Below the pieces are notes generated by a model. That model saw only the letters and a list, made by a program, of their open reading frames with translations, ran no database searches and had not been told where the DNA came from. From positions 1-32,453 of IMG/VR virus record IMGVR_UViG_3300020176_000052: a stretch of 32,453 nucleotides of DNA; one strand, 5' to 3'. This DNA comes from a virus. Below are positions 7,732-15,842 of this stretch, one piece after another. The stretch's first letter is position 1. Each line of letters begins with the position of its first letter. The position numbers and the translations under genes are program-made.

Positions 7732-9126
7732 TCATTCAACCTTAAAATCACTAAAGTCAGATGACCCACGACCTCCACTGAAAGGCTTGTCAGGAACTGG
7801 AGTGACGGTGCCCGCATCTTGAATGATACCAGCAGTAGGATCGGCAATATCGTAAAGTCTCATTTTGGAACGATCCACGCCAACCGTAAACCTTTTGTTT
7901 GTGGCAGGATCATTATAACGATTCTTAAGCTGTTTAATCATTAGCTGACCCATACTTTCAAGTTGCTCGTTAGAGATGAGAGCAATCATCAAGTCGGCTG
8001 TGGCGGGAAGTCCAAAACTTTCTGAAGTATCAGTAAGCTCAACATCGCTGTTATTAAATCCCGTTCGTGTTACCTGTGTAGCACTCCAGATTGGAACATT
8101 GTTTTCTACCGCAAGTCCTCGAAGTTCTTCAGCAATTGCTTTAATCAAAGAGTATGTGTTAACACCTCCGCTTAAACCTTTGATACGAGACGACGCGCAA
8201 ATGTTTAGATAATCTACATATACCACATCAGGAACAAAATCCTTTTTCATTTTTAGCTCTGTTAGCAGCGCTCGGAAGTGGCCAACATGAGCACTTGCCG
8301 TGGGATATTCTTTTACAACAAGCTTACCGTTTGTTTTACTTGAGATGCTTTCGACCTTTGACGTAAAACGATCATTAGTCATTTCTTTTAGCTGATCAAT
8401 ACGAACATCAAAAAGGTTTGCATCAATACGTTCGGCAATTCGTTCTTCCGCCATCTCCAGTGTAATATAAAGAACGTTCTTACCTTGAGATAGCGCAGCA
8501 GAAGCAAGGTGACACATGGCCAAACTTTTTCCAACACCGGTTCCTGCAAGTATAATATTCAGCGTTTTGTTTGGTACACCGCCACCGGTAATGGTGTTCA
8601 TCATCTCAAGATCAAACTCCATCTTGTCCTCATGAGTATTGTAAAACTCATAACGAGCTTGTGCGTTTTCAATATAGTCGTGACCAACATTGGTATCAAA
8701 TGTAACACCCAGAGCTTTACTTAGAATGTCGGGAATGGCGCCTTCAGCTTTATCTTGACTCTTACCATCAATAATGTTAATGGCTTCCATAACCGCAAGA
8801 TGAACGGCGCGATCTTTACACCATTTCTCTGTTGTGGAAATCAGCCACGAGTCATCCGCCTTTGCAGGAGACTCAAAGGAGTTAATCGTTTGGAGAATCT
8901 CATTCACATTAGAACGAGAAGAATAGTCCGAGCTTTGTAGCTCGATAGAAAGAACTTTAGAATTAGGAAGCTTGTTATACTTCCCAACAAACTTTAAGAT
9001 AAGATCGTATACCGCTCTATCCGAACCTTCAAAATATTCGGGACGAAGATGCGGCATTGCCTTACGACAATATGTTTCGTTGTGTACTAAATTGTTTAGT
9101 ATAATATCTTCAATCTTTTCCGTCAT
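7732..9126 (-). CDS. 41: Replicative DNA helicase, T4 gp41 (DnaB family)
   Basis: A 464-aa protein of the length and sequence expected for T4 gp41, the hexameric 5'-3' helicase of the replisome. It has an all-helical N-terminal domain, then a RecA-type core with Walker A AGTGVGKS (about 194-201), an ITLEMAEE strand-helix, Walker B VVYVDYLN and a following SATQVTR segment typical of DnaB enzymes. I place the start at ATG 9126, with GGAG just upstream, rather than at TTG 9135. It overlaps the end of the 103-aa gene by 17 nt. It is co-transcribed after uvsX, an arrangement also seen in T4. It probably works with the primase and with gp43, gp44/62 and gp45. Confidence 0.95.
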   Translation of the reverse strand: MTEKIEDIILNNLVHNETYCRKAMPHLRPEYFEGSDRAVYDLILKFVGKYNKLPNSKVLSIELQSSDYSSRSNVNEILQTINSFESPAKADDSWLISTTEKWCKDRAVHLAVMEAINIIDGKSQDKAEGAIPDILSKALGVTFDTNVGHDYIENAQARYEFYNTHEDKMEFDLEMMNTITGGGVPNKTLNIILAGTGVGKSLAMCHLASAALSQGKNVLYITLEMAEERIAERIDANLFDVRIDQLKEMTNDRFTSKVESISSKTNGKLVVKEYPTASAHVGHFRALLTELKMKKDFVPDVVYVDYLNICASSRIKGLSGGVNTYSLIKAIAEELRGLAVENNVPIWSATQVTRTGFNNSDVELTDTSESFGLPATADLMIALISNEQLESMGQLMIKQLKNRYNDPATNKRFTVGVDRSKMRLYDIADPTAGIIQDAGTVTPVPDKPFSGGRGSSDFSDFKVE

Positions 9127-9421
9127 TCTCTCCAATCTTAAATTCGTTTTTTGTTATAATTGATGCAAGTACATTTCCAATATGTTGTTCAAAATCTTTA
9201 TTGGATTGCAATTCTTCTTTGGTGTATTCTTCGTTACCTTCTTCAACTTCGTAAAGAAAGCTTAAACGACCAACCTGCTCGCCATTCACTTCTTCTTCCG
9301 TTAGTTTGACGTCACCATAGGCATACACAGACCCGCTGTATTGCCCGCTTGTTAACTTTATTGAAAAGTGATCAGTGTGGCGATCACTGTCCACCAACTT
9401 GTAATCAAATTCTTCTTTCAT
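9110..9421 (-). CDS. Small conserved protein between uvsX and gp41 (103 aa)
   Basis: A 103-aa acidic protein with a beta-rich pattern (HFSIKLTSGQYSGSVYAYGDV) followed by an EEGNEE-type acidic helix. The frame opens further upstream, but those codons run through the stem-loop at 9432-9462, so I choose ATG 9421, directly after the hairpin. No Shine-Dalgarno sequence is present; translation may be coupled or unaided. The position between uvsX and the helicase gene suggests a replication or recombination accessory role. It could be functionally comparable to UvsY or a helicase loader, but nothing in the sequence proves this. Confidence 0.7.
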   Translation of the reverse strand: MKEEFDYKLVDSDRHTDHFSIKLTSGQYSGSVYAYGDVKLTEEEVNGEQVGRLSFLYEVEEGNEEYTKEELQSNKDFEQHIGNVLASIITKNEFKIGENDGKD

Positions 9422-9431
9422 AAATGATAAA

Positions 9432-9462
9432 GGGGCTGGGCACCACCACAACACCCAGCCCC
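9432..9462 (-). terminator. GC-rich stem-loop with conserved 13-nt loop (copy A)
   Basis: A 9-bp perfect stem (GGGGCTGGG with CCCAGCCCC) closes a 13-nt loop, TGTTGTGGTGGTG on the minus strand. It sits between the uvsX stop (9474) and the next ATG (9421). The T-run after it is weak (CTTTATCATTT), so partial termination, RNA stabilisation or control of the downstream start are all possible. A second copy with the same loop is at 30556-30588. Confidence 0.7.
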
Positions 9463-9473
9463 CTTTTACGGTT

Positions 9474-10556
9474 CTACTTTTTAGTTGGAGAGTCGTCACC
9501 TGCAGAACCAGATTCGGGAGAGACGGGGTCGTCTCCTAGTAACGAACGGTGAGCAACCTTAAATTTATTTTCGATGGCTGTGGCAAAATCGGTCTTCTCT
9601 AGAATCGTCTTCCAAAAATCGGCCTGGAGTGTGTCCTTCATTCGAACATTACCAGAGAGCTCTTCTTTGGTTTCTGGATTGATTGCCATGTACCATCCGT
9701 TCTTCGGCTTGATAACATATCCCATATCAATGGCAATTTCGGTAAAGCCAGACCAGCGTTCGATTCCGCCTTCCCATGATACAGAAATAGGGATCTTAGA
9801 TTTTTCTTTAACGAATCTGGACTTCTCAACGTTAACAACAAAGTCATATCCAATAACCTCGGTTCCTTTCTTATCCTGCCGCCGGCCGATAATCCAAACG
9901 TTATCAGCACTGTACATCACGCCCGTTCCCCCACTAACAATTTGCTTAGGGAAAAGGCCTTGCTCTTGGTAGGTGTGGTTAATAGCGAGGAGTGGGATAT
10001 CGTTGATTGTAAGGAATGGTGTAACCATTCTAAACAGACCTTTAAGAGCCTTTGCTCTTGTCATATCAGCCACAGACTTTTCGTTGATCGCATCTTCAAC
10101 TTCTTTCTTTGAAGCGATGTTACCAACCGAATCAATAATTACAATAACCTTATCCTTTCTTTCAATTTCTTTAAGCTGATTAACAAGATCAAACTTAAGT
10201 TCCTCGATGTTTGTAACGGGACAGTGAAGAACCCGACTTGTATCAATATCAAAAGATTCAAAGTAAGCCTGAGGAGAACCAAACTCAGAATCATAAAAAA
10301 TCAGAGCGGCATCTTTATGCTTTTTAAGATAAGCACCAGCCATAAGAAGTGCGAAGCTTGTCTTGAAGTGTTTACTTGGTCCGGCCAAAACGGTAAGACC
10401 ACTTGCAAGTCCGCCGTCAATGCTTCCGCTTAGAGCGACGTTGACCATTCCCACCGGGGTTGAAGTTAAATCCTTTTCAGAAAAGAACTTTGAATCAGAG
10501 AGAATATCCGCACCCTTAACACGGGTGGTTTTCATCAGTTTATCAAGTAATGCCAT
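9474..10556 (-). CDS. uvsX: UvsX, RecA-like recombinase
   Basis: A 360-aa RecA-family strand-exchange protein, close in length to T4 UvsX. Walker A is GPSKHFKT (59-66); a FYDSEFG segment follows, then Walker B in VIVIIDSVG and a conserved LLAINHTYQE loop, all characteristic of UvsX. The C-terminus is acidic and Ser/Pro-rich. It acts in recombination-dependent replication and repair by forming filaments on ssDNA. It has its own early promoter (10585-10613), which lies inside the end of the upstream methyltransferase gene. The leader is about 22 nt and shows no Shine-Dalgarno sequence. The helicase gene gp41 lies two genes downstream. Confidence 0.96.
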   Translation of the reverse strand: MALLDKLMKTTRVKGADILSDSKFFSEKDLTSTPVGMVNVALSGSIDGGLASGLTVLAGPSKHFKTSFALLMAGAYLKKHKDAALIFYDSEFGSPQAYFESFDIDTSRVLHCPVTNIEELKFDLVNQLKEIERKDKVIVIIDSVGNIASKKEVEDAINEKSVADMTRAKALKGLFRMVTPFLTINDIPLLAINHTYQEQGLFPKQIVSGGTGVMYSADNVWIIGRRQDKKGTEVIGYDFVVNVEKSRFVKEKSKIPISVSWEGGIERWSGFTEIAIDMGYVIKPKNGWYMAINPETKEELSGNVRMKDTLQADFWKTILEKTDFATAIENKFKVAHRSLLGDDPVSPESGSAGDDSPTKK

Positions 10557-10584
10557 ATGTTTTATTGTATTTTTGTTCTATTAT

Positions 10585-10613
10585 ATTATAAACTATATTC
10601 TTATGAATGTAAA
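10585..10613 (-). promoter_or_regulatory. Early-type promoter TTTACA-N17-TATAAT (uvsX)
   Basis: -35 TTTACA at 10613-10608, 17-bp spacer, -10 TATAAT at 10590-10585. It overlaps the last codons of the C5-methyltransferase gene (stop at 10601). The predicted +1 near 10578 gives a 22-nt leader to uvsX. Confidence 0.85.
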
Positions 10614-11851
10614 TCAAAAAATGCGTCCAACTCCAAAGTATTTGATACTTCGTTTCCATCTTCGGTCAGAACATCTTGCTTTTTATTATTCTGTCTTACA
10701 CGTGGGGTAGGAGCAAATTCAGTATGTCCTTCTAAGTAAAGTAAAACATTCTTCATCATATCTTCAGCAGTTGAAGCAGGTACGTTCTGGCAAATATGAT
10801 TTACTTTAGAACGAACGTTTTCACCGACCAAATTAAAATCATCAGGCATCTTCATGATACGCAAGCAATCTCGAATCGTAATCCAATTATCAGTATAAGG
10901 ATTTAAAAGGGAATGGGGTAAAGCTCCAATCAGCGCTGGAATTTCGTTTCCTCGAGGAATGGTAATACCGTGAGCCCAGTAACCTTTTCCCTGATCAAGT
11001 TTCTCTTGCATTGCCCTGGCGCGGGCTCCAACCTTATCATGGCCGTTAGCCTCCATCCAGTCAGCTACATCAGAAAGACCTTTATTATATCCTCCGTCCG
11101 AATGAACAATGAGATTTTCAGTTTTAGTGAAAGTCTTTTGAAGTTCTGCAATGGTTTTTGTTCCTGTAGCTGCAAGTTGATACTGCAGCCATGAATTATC
11201 GTATGGCGAGTTTTGGTTCGCGGTAACATTCATTGGGTCATCCTTAATTGGCTTTTGTTTAAGGATATCTTCAATACTTTCCTGAGGCTTTCTATACCAA
11301 GGGAAGATTGGTGCTGTTTTAGAATCTGTAAAGAAGTAAAAGGTTCTAGGTCGCTTCTGTGATAGGCCGTGAAGACGGCTTTCGGTGTAATACAGATTAA
11401 GACTGTAACCATGTTCTTTAGCGATTTCAGCCAACTTATCGGCTACAGCGGAGCCTGCTTTCGTAAATAGCCTAGGCGCGTTTTCGCCCCAGAATACTCG
11501 AGGCTTTACTTTTCCAAGAACGTAATTTGCGGTAAGATACATCCAATCGTTTGCTGCATAATCAACACCACTGTTTACGTTTAAGCTAGAAAGACCTGCA
11601 CAGGGACAAACCGTATTAACAACGTCAACCTTTTCGGGAACATAGTTTTCATTGCCTTCTTCATCTAGATAGGTATACTCTCCGGTGTATCCTTTACCGC
11701 GGATGTAATCAATAAAGTGTTCATCATTTGCCGTAAAGGGTTTATAAGAAAGAACCCATTCAGGAAGCTGACCTTCCATGGCATTCATCACACCAATGTT
11801 CTCTCCGCCAATTAATGGAACAATGGTTCCGTATGTAGTTTTGTTTTTCAT
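10601..11851 (-). CDS. C5-cytosine DNA methyltransferase-like protein
   Basis: A 416-aa protein with the C5-methyltransferase motifs in order. Motif I-like LIGGENIG is at 13-20. Motif IV VCPCAGLSSLN has the catalytic Pro-Cys at 83-84. Motif VI is ENAP (123-126, usually ENV) and motif VIII is QKRPR (165-169). A C-terminal motif IX/X-like stretch is RIMKMPDDF followed by QNVP. The family moves a methyl group from SAM to cytosine C5. Motifs I, IV (PCAG rather than PCQ) and VI are atypical, so specificity may be altered. It lies directly downstream of a hydroxymethylase/glycosyltransferase block, so a role in base modification or anti-restriction is likely. No Shine-Dalgarno sequence is seen. Confidence 0.8.
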   Translation of the reverse strand: MKNKTTYGTIVPLIGGENIGVMNAMEGQLPEWVLSYKPFTANDEHFIDYIRGKGYTGEYTYLDEEGNENYVPEKVDVVNTVCPCAGLSSLNVNSGVDYAANDWMYLTANYVLGKVKPRVFWGENAPRLFTKAGSAVADKLAEIAKEHGYSLNLYYTESRLHGLSQKRPRTFYFFTDSKTAPIFPWYRKPQESIEDILKQKPIKDDPMNVTANQNSPYDNSWLQYQLAATGTKTIAELQKTFTKTENLIVHSDGGYNKGLSDVADWMEANGHDKVGARARAMQEKLDQGKGYWAHGITIPRGNEIPALIGALPHSLLNPYTDNWITIRDCLRIMKMPDDFNLVGENVRSKVNHICQNVPASTAEDMMKNVLLYLEGHTEFAPTPRVRQNNKKQDVLTEDGNEVSNTLELDAFFDLHS

Positions 11852-11862
11852 AGTTAACTAAT

Positions 11863-13377
11863 TTAATTATTCAATTCATTTTTAACAACCTGTGTCATTT
11901 TCCACTGTCTTTCAGGATCGTCGTAGTGTAAAGGAATACACGTCGCTAGGAGGAGTAGACCTCCATCCAATATTTGTTTTACAGGTAAATTAAATTCTTC
12001 TAGTTTCTCTACAAACACCTTCTTAACAGTTTCGTTTTGGCTGGTGTTGGAAACAATGGAACTATACCCATGATAAAGATCGTGCGCGAGTTTACACCAA
12101 TCATAAAAGTTATCGCCGATGGTACCAATCAAGCCACCGTAGTTTCCTCTTGGGTCAATAAACTTAAACTGATTTGTATAGTGGTTATAAAGTATGTTAC
12201 CAAAGTGGAGATCCCCGTGATGAACATCTACAGGTGTAACACTGTTCCAAATATCATACGCGGTATCAATAAGTTTAGACTGTTCTTTAGGAGTCAGGGG
12301 GACATCCGCAAGTCGTGTTTTTGATTTATCGACCCAGATGTTTTTAGAAAGTCCTACAAACCCATCATGGTGGGTTTTTACAAACCTATTACACTTTTCA
12401 ATCGGAGTCGAAAAGTAATTAGCTTTAATCCTAAACAGCTTGTCCATAATAAATGACCAGTTGGCTTCTGAAAGATTTTCATACAGCATAAGATCTGAAA
12501 GCAGGGATCCAGATTCGTATGACATTATTAGATCCGTTTTATGCGGGAGAATCCTAGGGACAAACATACTCTGTTCGGCCGTGATAGAATTATACCACGA
12601 ACGCTCTGCGTGTAATGTATCTACACTATGCTTTGACGTATAGTCAGGAGTCTTGGTAACGGTACCAAGATCGTCGTTAAATGCAATGTTATTAAATGCG
12701 CGACTTTTAAGCCGTAAAAGCTTTGCGCAAGTTTCGTGATAAACACTTAGTGTACCAATGTCGTACCATTCGGTTGTTCGTTGATCAGCAAACACCAAAG
12801 CATTGTTAAGGCTTTCGTATCCCTGCAGCGCAGATGAGATATCATAGTCAGAAGATTCATCAAATGCCTGCTTTGCCAATTCCCCGTTCTTAAAAGAATA
12901 CAATCCTACCAGTGCAACACCTCCTTTGATGTTTTTCTCTGGCTTGTCAAAGTAAGTGGTTCCGTCCCACATACACCAAGAAGAGTGATTCTCAACTTCC
13001 TTACATAGCAGGAAGTCGGTTCCAAGATCCATGTTTTCAGTTAAGATGATTGCATCTCCAAGCCATACGACAGTGGGACGAGGAACGACAATCTCCCCAA
13101 AGCCAAGGGCAATCGCTGGTCTAGGACCGTTAAGTGTCTTTTGTTTTACAAATTTAATCTCTGGATATTTCTTAGAACAGTATTCACGAACATCATCAAA
13201 CTTACCGTCAACAATAACAATCTCTTGAATGTCTGCAAGCCTTTTTGCTTGCTCTATAATATAATCAAGACAGGGTTTACCGTTAACCCTGACCATGATT
13301 TTGGACATGTTATTTGAAAGCGGCTTTAAGCGAGTTGCCTCTCCAGCTGCTGGGATGATAAGATTAATCTTCTTCAT
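11863..13377 (-). CDS. Fused sugar/choline-type nucleotidyltransferase and APH-like kinase
   Basis: A 504-aa two-domain enzyme. The N-terminal half (about 1-240) is an NTP-transferase: PAAGEATRLKPLSNNMSK carries the G-x-x-x-R-x-x-P-x-(5-6)-K signature near residues 9-26, with VWLGDAIIL later for the metal site. The C-terminal half is a choline/aminoglycoside-kinase fold with catalytic HHGDLHFGNIL (386-396) and metal motif IDPRG (407-411). Together they could phosphorylate a small alcohol or sugar and activate it to an NDP derivative, as LicA and LicC do for choline or as sugar kinase/pyrophosphorylase fusions do. I choose ATG 13377 because upstream codons overlap the HAD gene; the overlap is then 14 nt. 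It probably supplies an activated donor to the neighbouring glycosyltransferase. The substrate is unknown. Confidence 0.8.
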   Translation of the reverse strand: MKKINLIIPAAGEATRLKPLSNNMSKIMVRVNGKPCLDYIIEQAKRLADIQEIVIVDGKFDDVREYCSKKYPEIKFVKQKTLNGPRPAIALGFGEIVVPRPTVVWLGDAIILTENMDLGTDFLLCKEVENHSSWCMWDGTTYFDKPEKNIKGGVALVGLYSFKNGELAKQAFDESSDYDISSALQGYESLNNALVFADQRTTEWYDIGTLSVYHETCAKLLRLKSRAFNNIAFNDDLGTVTKTPDYTSKHSVDTLHAERSWYNSITAEQSMFVPRILPHKTDLIMSYESGSLLSDLMLYENLSEANWSFIMDKLFRIKANYFSTPIEKCNRFVKTHHDGFVGLSKNIWVDKSKTRLADVPLTPKEQSKLIDTAYDIWNSVTPVDVHHGDLHFGNILYNHYTNQFKFIDPRGNYGGLIGTIGDNFYDWCKLAHDLYHGYSSIVSNTSQNETVKKVFVEKLEEFNLPVKQILDGGLLLLATCIPLHYDDPERQWKMTQVVKNELNN

Positions 13378-13732
13378 TGTAATTCCAAGATGCAAATTGA
13401 TCAAGTGTCATGGCTTTATCATCAACATAGTATGTACTTGCATAAGGCTTTCCAAAATGAATTTGATTGTAAGGAACACCATGACGGGATAGCCAAGAAG
13501 TAGTTATAATGCCAATGTCAGCAATGATCTTCTCGACATCTCCGTCGTGTGTTAGCATCCGTCGTGCGGAAGAGATAGTAATGTACCATCCATCATCAGC
13601 CATTTGCTGCATCTTTTCAATAAGAGGAAGGTTGGGTTTAGCTAACCCGTACTTTTCGTAACTGTCCTTTTTGGAATGATCTGGAAAACAGATAGTGTCG
13701 TCCATATCAAAAACGATTGATTTTTCTTTCAT
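13364..13732 (-). CDS. Small HAD-superfamily phosphatase
   Basis: A 122-aa HAD hydrolase. Motif I is FDMDDTI (8-14, nucleophile and acid Asp), motif II is ISSARR, and motifs III/IV are represented by GKPYAST and YVDDKAM. It is short and lacks a large cap domain, as do capsule-biosynthesis phosphatases that act on sugar phosphates. It lies between the glycosyltransferase and the nucleotidyltransferase-kinase, overlapping the latter by 14 nt and the former by one base, so the three are probably made together. A role in preparing a sugar or alcohol for transfer is inferred from this context. Confidence 0.8.
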   Translation of the reverse strand: MKEKSIVFDMDDTICFPDHSKKDSYEKYGLAKPNLPLIEKMQQMADDGWYITISSARRMLTHDGDVEKIIADIGIITTSWLSRHGVPYNQIHFGKPYASTYYVDDKAMTLDQFASWNYNEED

Positions 13733-15003
13733 TATAAGATTTCTTCTACACCTTTTAGGAGTGTGTTGTTCATGTATGTACCGTCGTAGTATTCATCTAG
13801 CAAAGCTTTATCAATAGCATCCCGCAGCTGATCATACGCCTCTGGGTTTTCCTCAAGGAATTTAATCTTATCAAAAAGTTCCTTTGAATCCTTTACGCGA
13901 AGAAAGGCTGGAACATCTAAGTGCTTTTGCTCATCATAAGTTGGATGCAGGAACGGGATAATTCCATAATGAGCCATCTCCCAAAACTTAGCGGTAACCC
14001 ATCCCTTTTTAATCGGAATGCAAAAAGTATACTTGACACGAGGAAGCATGCTTTGTAATTCGTTGAATTTCTTAGGTCCTTTGAATCTGTTATCATCACC
14101 GATTGTATCTGGATTCCACTTGCCATAGATATCAACATCTTGCACGTGGTCAAGTATGTATTTTTTCAAATCGGGATACCTAGACGGAAGGCCTTCGTTA
14201 CATACAACCATAAAGTTAATATCCTTCGCGCCAGATTCAGAATCAGGTTCGGCATCGCTGAAAAAGGAATCAAGCGAAGATTCTTCTTTTGTAATCGCTT
14301 CACCTCGAGTCTTACCAATAAGAAATATCGTTTCCATCGCTTTGTATTCTTGAGGGATCCGTATTGTGAAGTCTTCTGCTGAATCGTATTCCTTACAAGC
14401 AATGTGATCGCAGATGCGTTCGTATTGTGAATAAATCTTTTTAGGTGGATTCATCAAGTCCCTCATCTTCCCAGGGTAAAGGCGGGGATCGTTTAAGACC
14501 ATAATCCAAGGGATATCTCGATAGGTATTTAAGTAGTGAATGGTTGGACCTGCGTACAACTTTTGAGCGTCAAGAGGAGTTGCTAGTGTATCGCGCTCTT
14601 TTCGCCGTCTAGCCCACCCTACAACATTAGAGGTTGCGACCAATCCCTGAAGCATGATGGCAGCATCTACTTTTAAGTCGGGGTTAGTAAGAATGAATTC
14701 CTCCATAAATGCCTGATTGCCGTTAGGCCGAATCACACCATCTCTTGACATAAAAACATTAGACTTCCAATCTGAAAGTCCAGCCCATGCATCAATAAAG
14801 TTACGATGTTCGTTTATGCGTTCTTTATCTGCAAGAGGTAGGCGAGAATAATCGCTTTGCCCCAGCATAATAAAAGTGTGCTGGGGATTATTACGAATAA
14901 GATTTTCGTATAAGATAGGAGCTTCATTATCTCCGCCTACTGCACCCCAGTTTTCGCTGTCGAATAAAACAGACCTTCCGATTTTTCCAATTCCGATTTT
15001 CAT
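13732..15003 (-). CDS. Putative glycosyltransferase (GT-B-like)
   Basis: A 423-aa protein. The C-terminal half ends with KFWEMAHYGIIPFLHPTYDE and then an acidic helical tail. This is the layout of GT-B enzymes, where a Glu near the E-x-(A/H)-x-G-x-x-P segment binds the sugar nucleotide. The N-terminus (KIGIGKIGRSVLFDSENWG, then FIMLGQSDYS) looks like a Rossmann-type first domain. No signal peptide is present, so the acceptor is intracellular. Given the dCMP-hydroxymethylase-type enzyme, deaminase and nucleotidyltransferase around it, the acceptor may be hydroxymethylcytosine in phage DNA, but a protein or glycan acceptor is not excluded. It overlaps dCMP deaminase by 4 nt. Confidence 0.65.
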   Translation of the reverse strand: MKIGIGKIGRSVLFDSENWGAVGGDNEAPILYENLIRNNPQHTFIMLGQSDYSRLPLADKERINEHRNFIDAWAGLSDWKSNVFMSRDGVIRPNGNQAFMEEFILTNPDLKVDAAIMLQGLVATSNVVGWARRRKERDTLATPLDAQKLYAGPTIHYLNTYRDIPWIMVLNDPRLYPGKMRDLMNPPKKIYSQYERICDHIACKEYDSAEDFTIRIPQEYKAMETIFLIGKTRGEAITKEESSLDSFFSDAEPDSESGAKDINFMVVCNEGLPSRYPDLKKYILDHVQDVDIYGKWNPDTIGDDNRFKGPKKFNELQSMLPRVKYTFCIPIKKGWVTAKFWEMAHYGIIPFLHPTYDEQKHLDVPAFLRVKDSKELFDKIKFLEENPEAYDQLRDAIDKALLDEYYDGTYMNNTLLKGVEEIL

Positions 15004-15443
15004 TGATCTATATATGTGGTCTTTATTCCGGCTTCACGGAAGAAGATTTGAGCAAGGTCGCATGAATCATTCCAGCGATTATCTTTTGTTTCTTTTCGCA
15101 TTACCACCTTCTTGATTCCAACCTGAATGATCGCCTTTGCGCATTCGTGGCAAACGGGTAATCCATAAACATAAATGGTTGAACCATAAAGTGAAACACC
15201 CGTGCGGGATGCGTTGTAAATCCCATTCATTTCCGCATGGGAAATCCTTTTGTATTTGGTTTCTCGGTGAGCATAAAGCTCATCCAAGTCGCTCATTCCT
15301 CGAGGAAATCCATTGTATCCTTGGGAAAGAACTTGGCCAGAGTCGCCAACAATGACCGCCCCGCATTGAGTTGAAGGGTCTTTTGACCAAGAAGAGATTT
15401 CTTTAGCCAAAGAGATATAACGCCCGTCCCAGTCAGTAAACAT
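15000..15443 (-). CDS. cd: dCMP deaminase
   Basis: A 147-aa zinc-dependent deoxycytidylate deaminase (dCMP to dUMP). The zinc site is HAEMNGI (His69, Glu71) plus PVCHECAKAI (Cys98, Cys101). N-terminal WSKDPSTQCGAVIV and GYNGFPRG are typical of the family. The enzyme controls the dCTP/dTTP balance and here sits four genes from a hydroxymethylase-type enzyme. That matters because dCMP is the substrate of both. The gene overlaps the glycosyltransferase by 4 nt (ATGA) and follows the DUF1599-like gene by 4 nt, so all belong to one operon from the promoter at 15811-15839. Confidence 0.93.
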   Translation of the reverse strand: MFTDWDGRYISLAKEISSWSKDPSTQCGAVIVGDSGQVLSQGYNGFPRGMSDLDELYAHRETKYKRISHAEMNGIYNASRTGVSLYGSTIYVYGLPVCHECAKAIIQVGIKKVVMRKETKDNRWNDSCDLAQIFFREAGIKTTYIDQ

Positions 15444-15447
15444 AAAC

Positions 15448-15804
15448 TTAGTCTTCTGTATCTAAAGGCTTGACGCGATTTAAAAAGTCGCGGTTTGGAT
15501 CCTGACCGTCAACACCGCCTCGGATAAAGGAGACAGCAAAGCTTGCATAGTTAATCATGTCTTTGAATGAATCTTCAACCGACTCGAAGTTTGGCTCGTA
15601 GGAAGGATCAAGTTCCATTGCTTCAATAACGCTTTGAGCGCGAAGCACTTTGGCATAAATGATTTCAAGAATCGTTTTTACTCCACTTGGATAGTAATCG
15701 GATTGACGAATTCTTGACTGAGGGTTCTGATAGTCGTTTGACTTTTTAAGTTGCAGTTCTGCGCATTCTTTTAAAACACGAAGGCTTTCTTTATCGTTAT
15801 TCAT
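15448..15804 (-). CDS. DUF1599/Nmad1-like nucleotide-modification-associated protein
   Basis: A 118-aa all-helical protein with KKSNDYQNP near residue 20 and ESVEDSFKDMINYASFA near residue 85. This pattern (KxxDY...ExxxDxxNYA) resembles DUF1599, named nucleotide-modification-associated domain 1, which is related to MazG-like NTP pyrophosphatases. The frame opens upstream at 15897, but ATG 15804 is the start because the promoter -10 box ends 6 nt before it, so transcription should begin at the A of this ATG. It could hydrolyse unmodified dNTPs or process modified ones. The family call is from pattern recognition only. Confidence 0.65.
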   Translation of the reverse strand: MNNDKESLRVLKECAELQLKKSNDYQNPQSRIRQSDYYPSGVKTILEIIYAKVLRAQSVIEAMELDPSYEPNFESVEDSFKDMINYASFAVSFIRGGVDGQDPNRDFLNRVKPLDTED

Positions 15805-15810
15805 GTTACT

Positions 15811-15839
15811 ATTATACACTATATTTGGGTGAATGTAAA
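15811..15839 (-). promoter_or_regulatory. Early-type promoter, leaderless (TATAAT-N6-ATG)
   Basis: -35 TTTACA at 15839-15834, 17-bp spacer, -10 TATAAT at 15816-15811, then 6 nt and ATG at 15804. The predicted +1 coincides with the A of ATG. Confidence 0.85.
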
Positions 15840-15842
15840 TAC

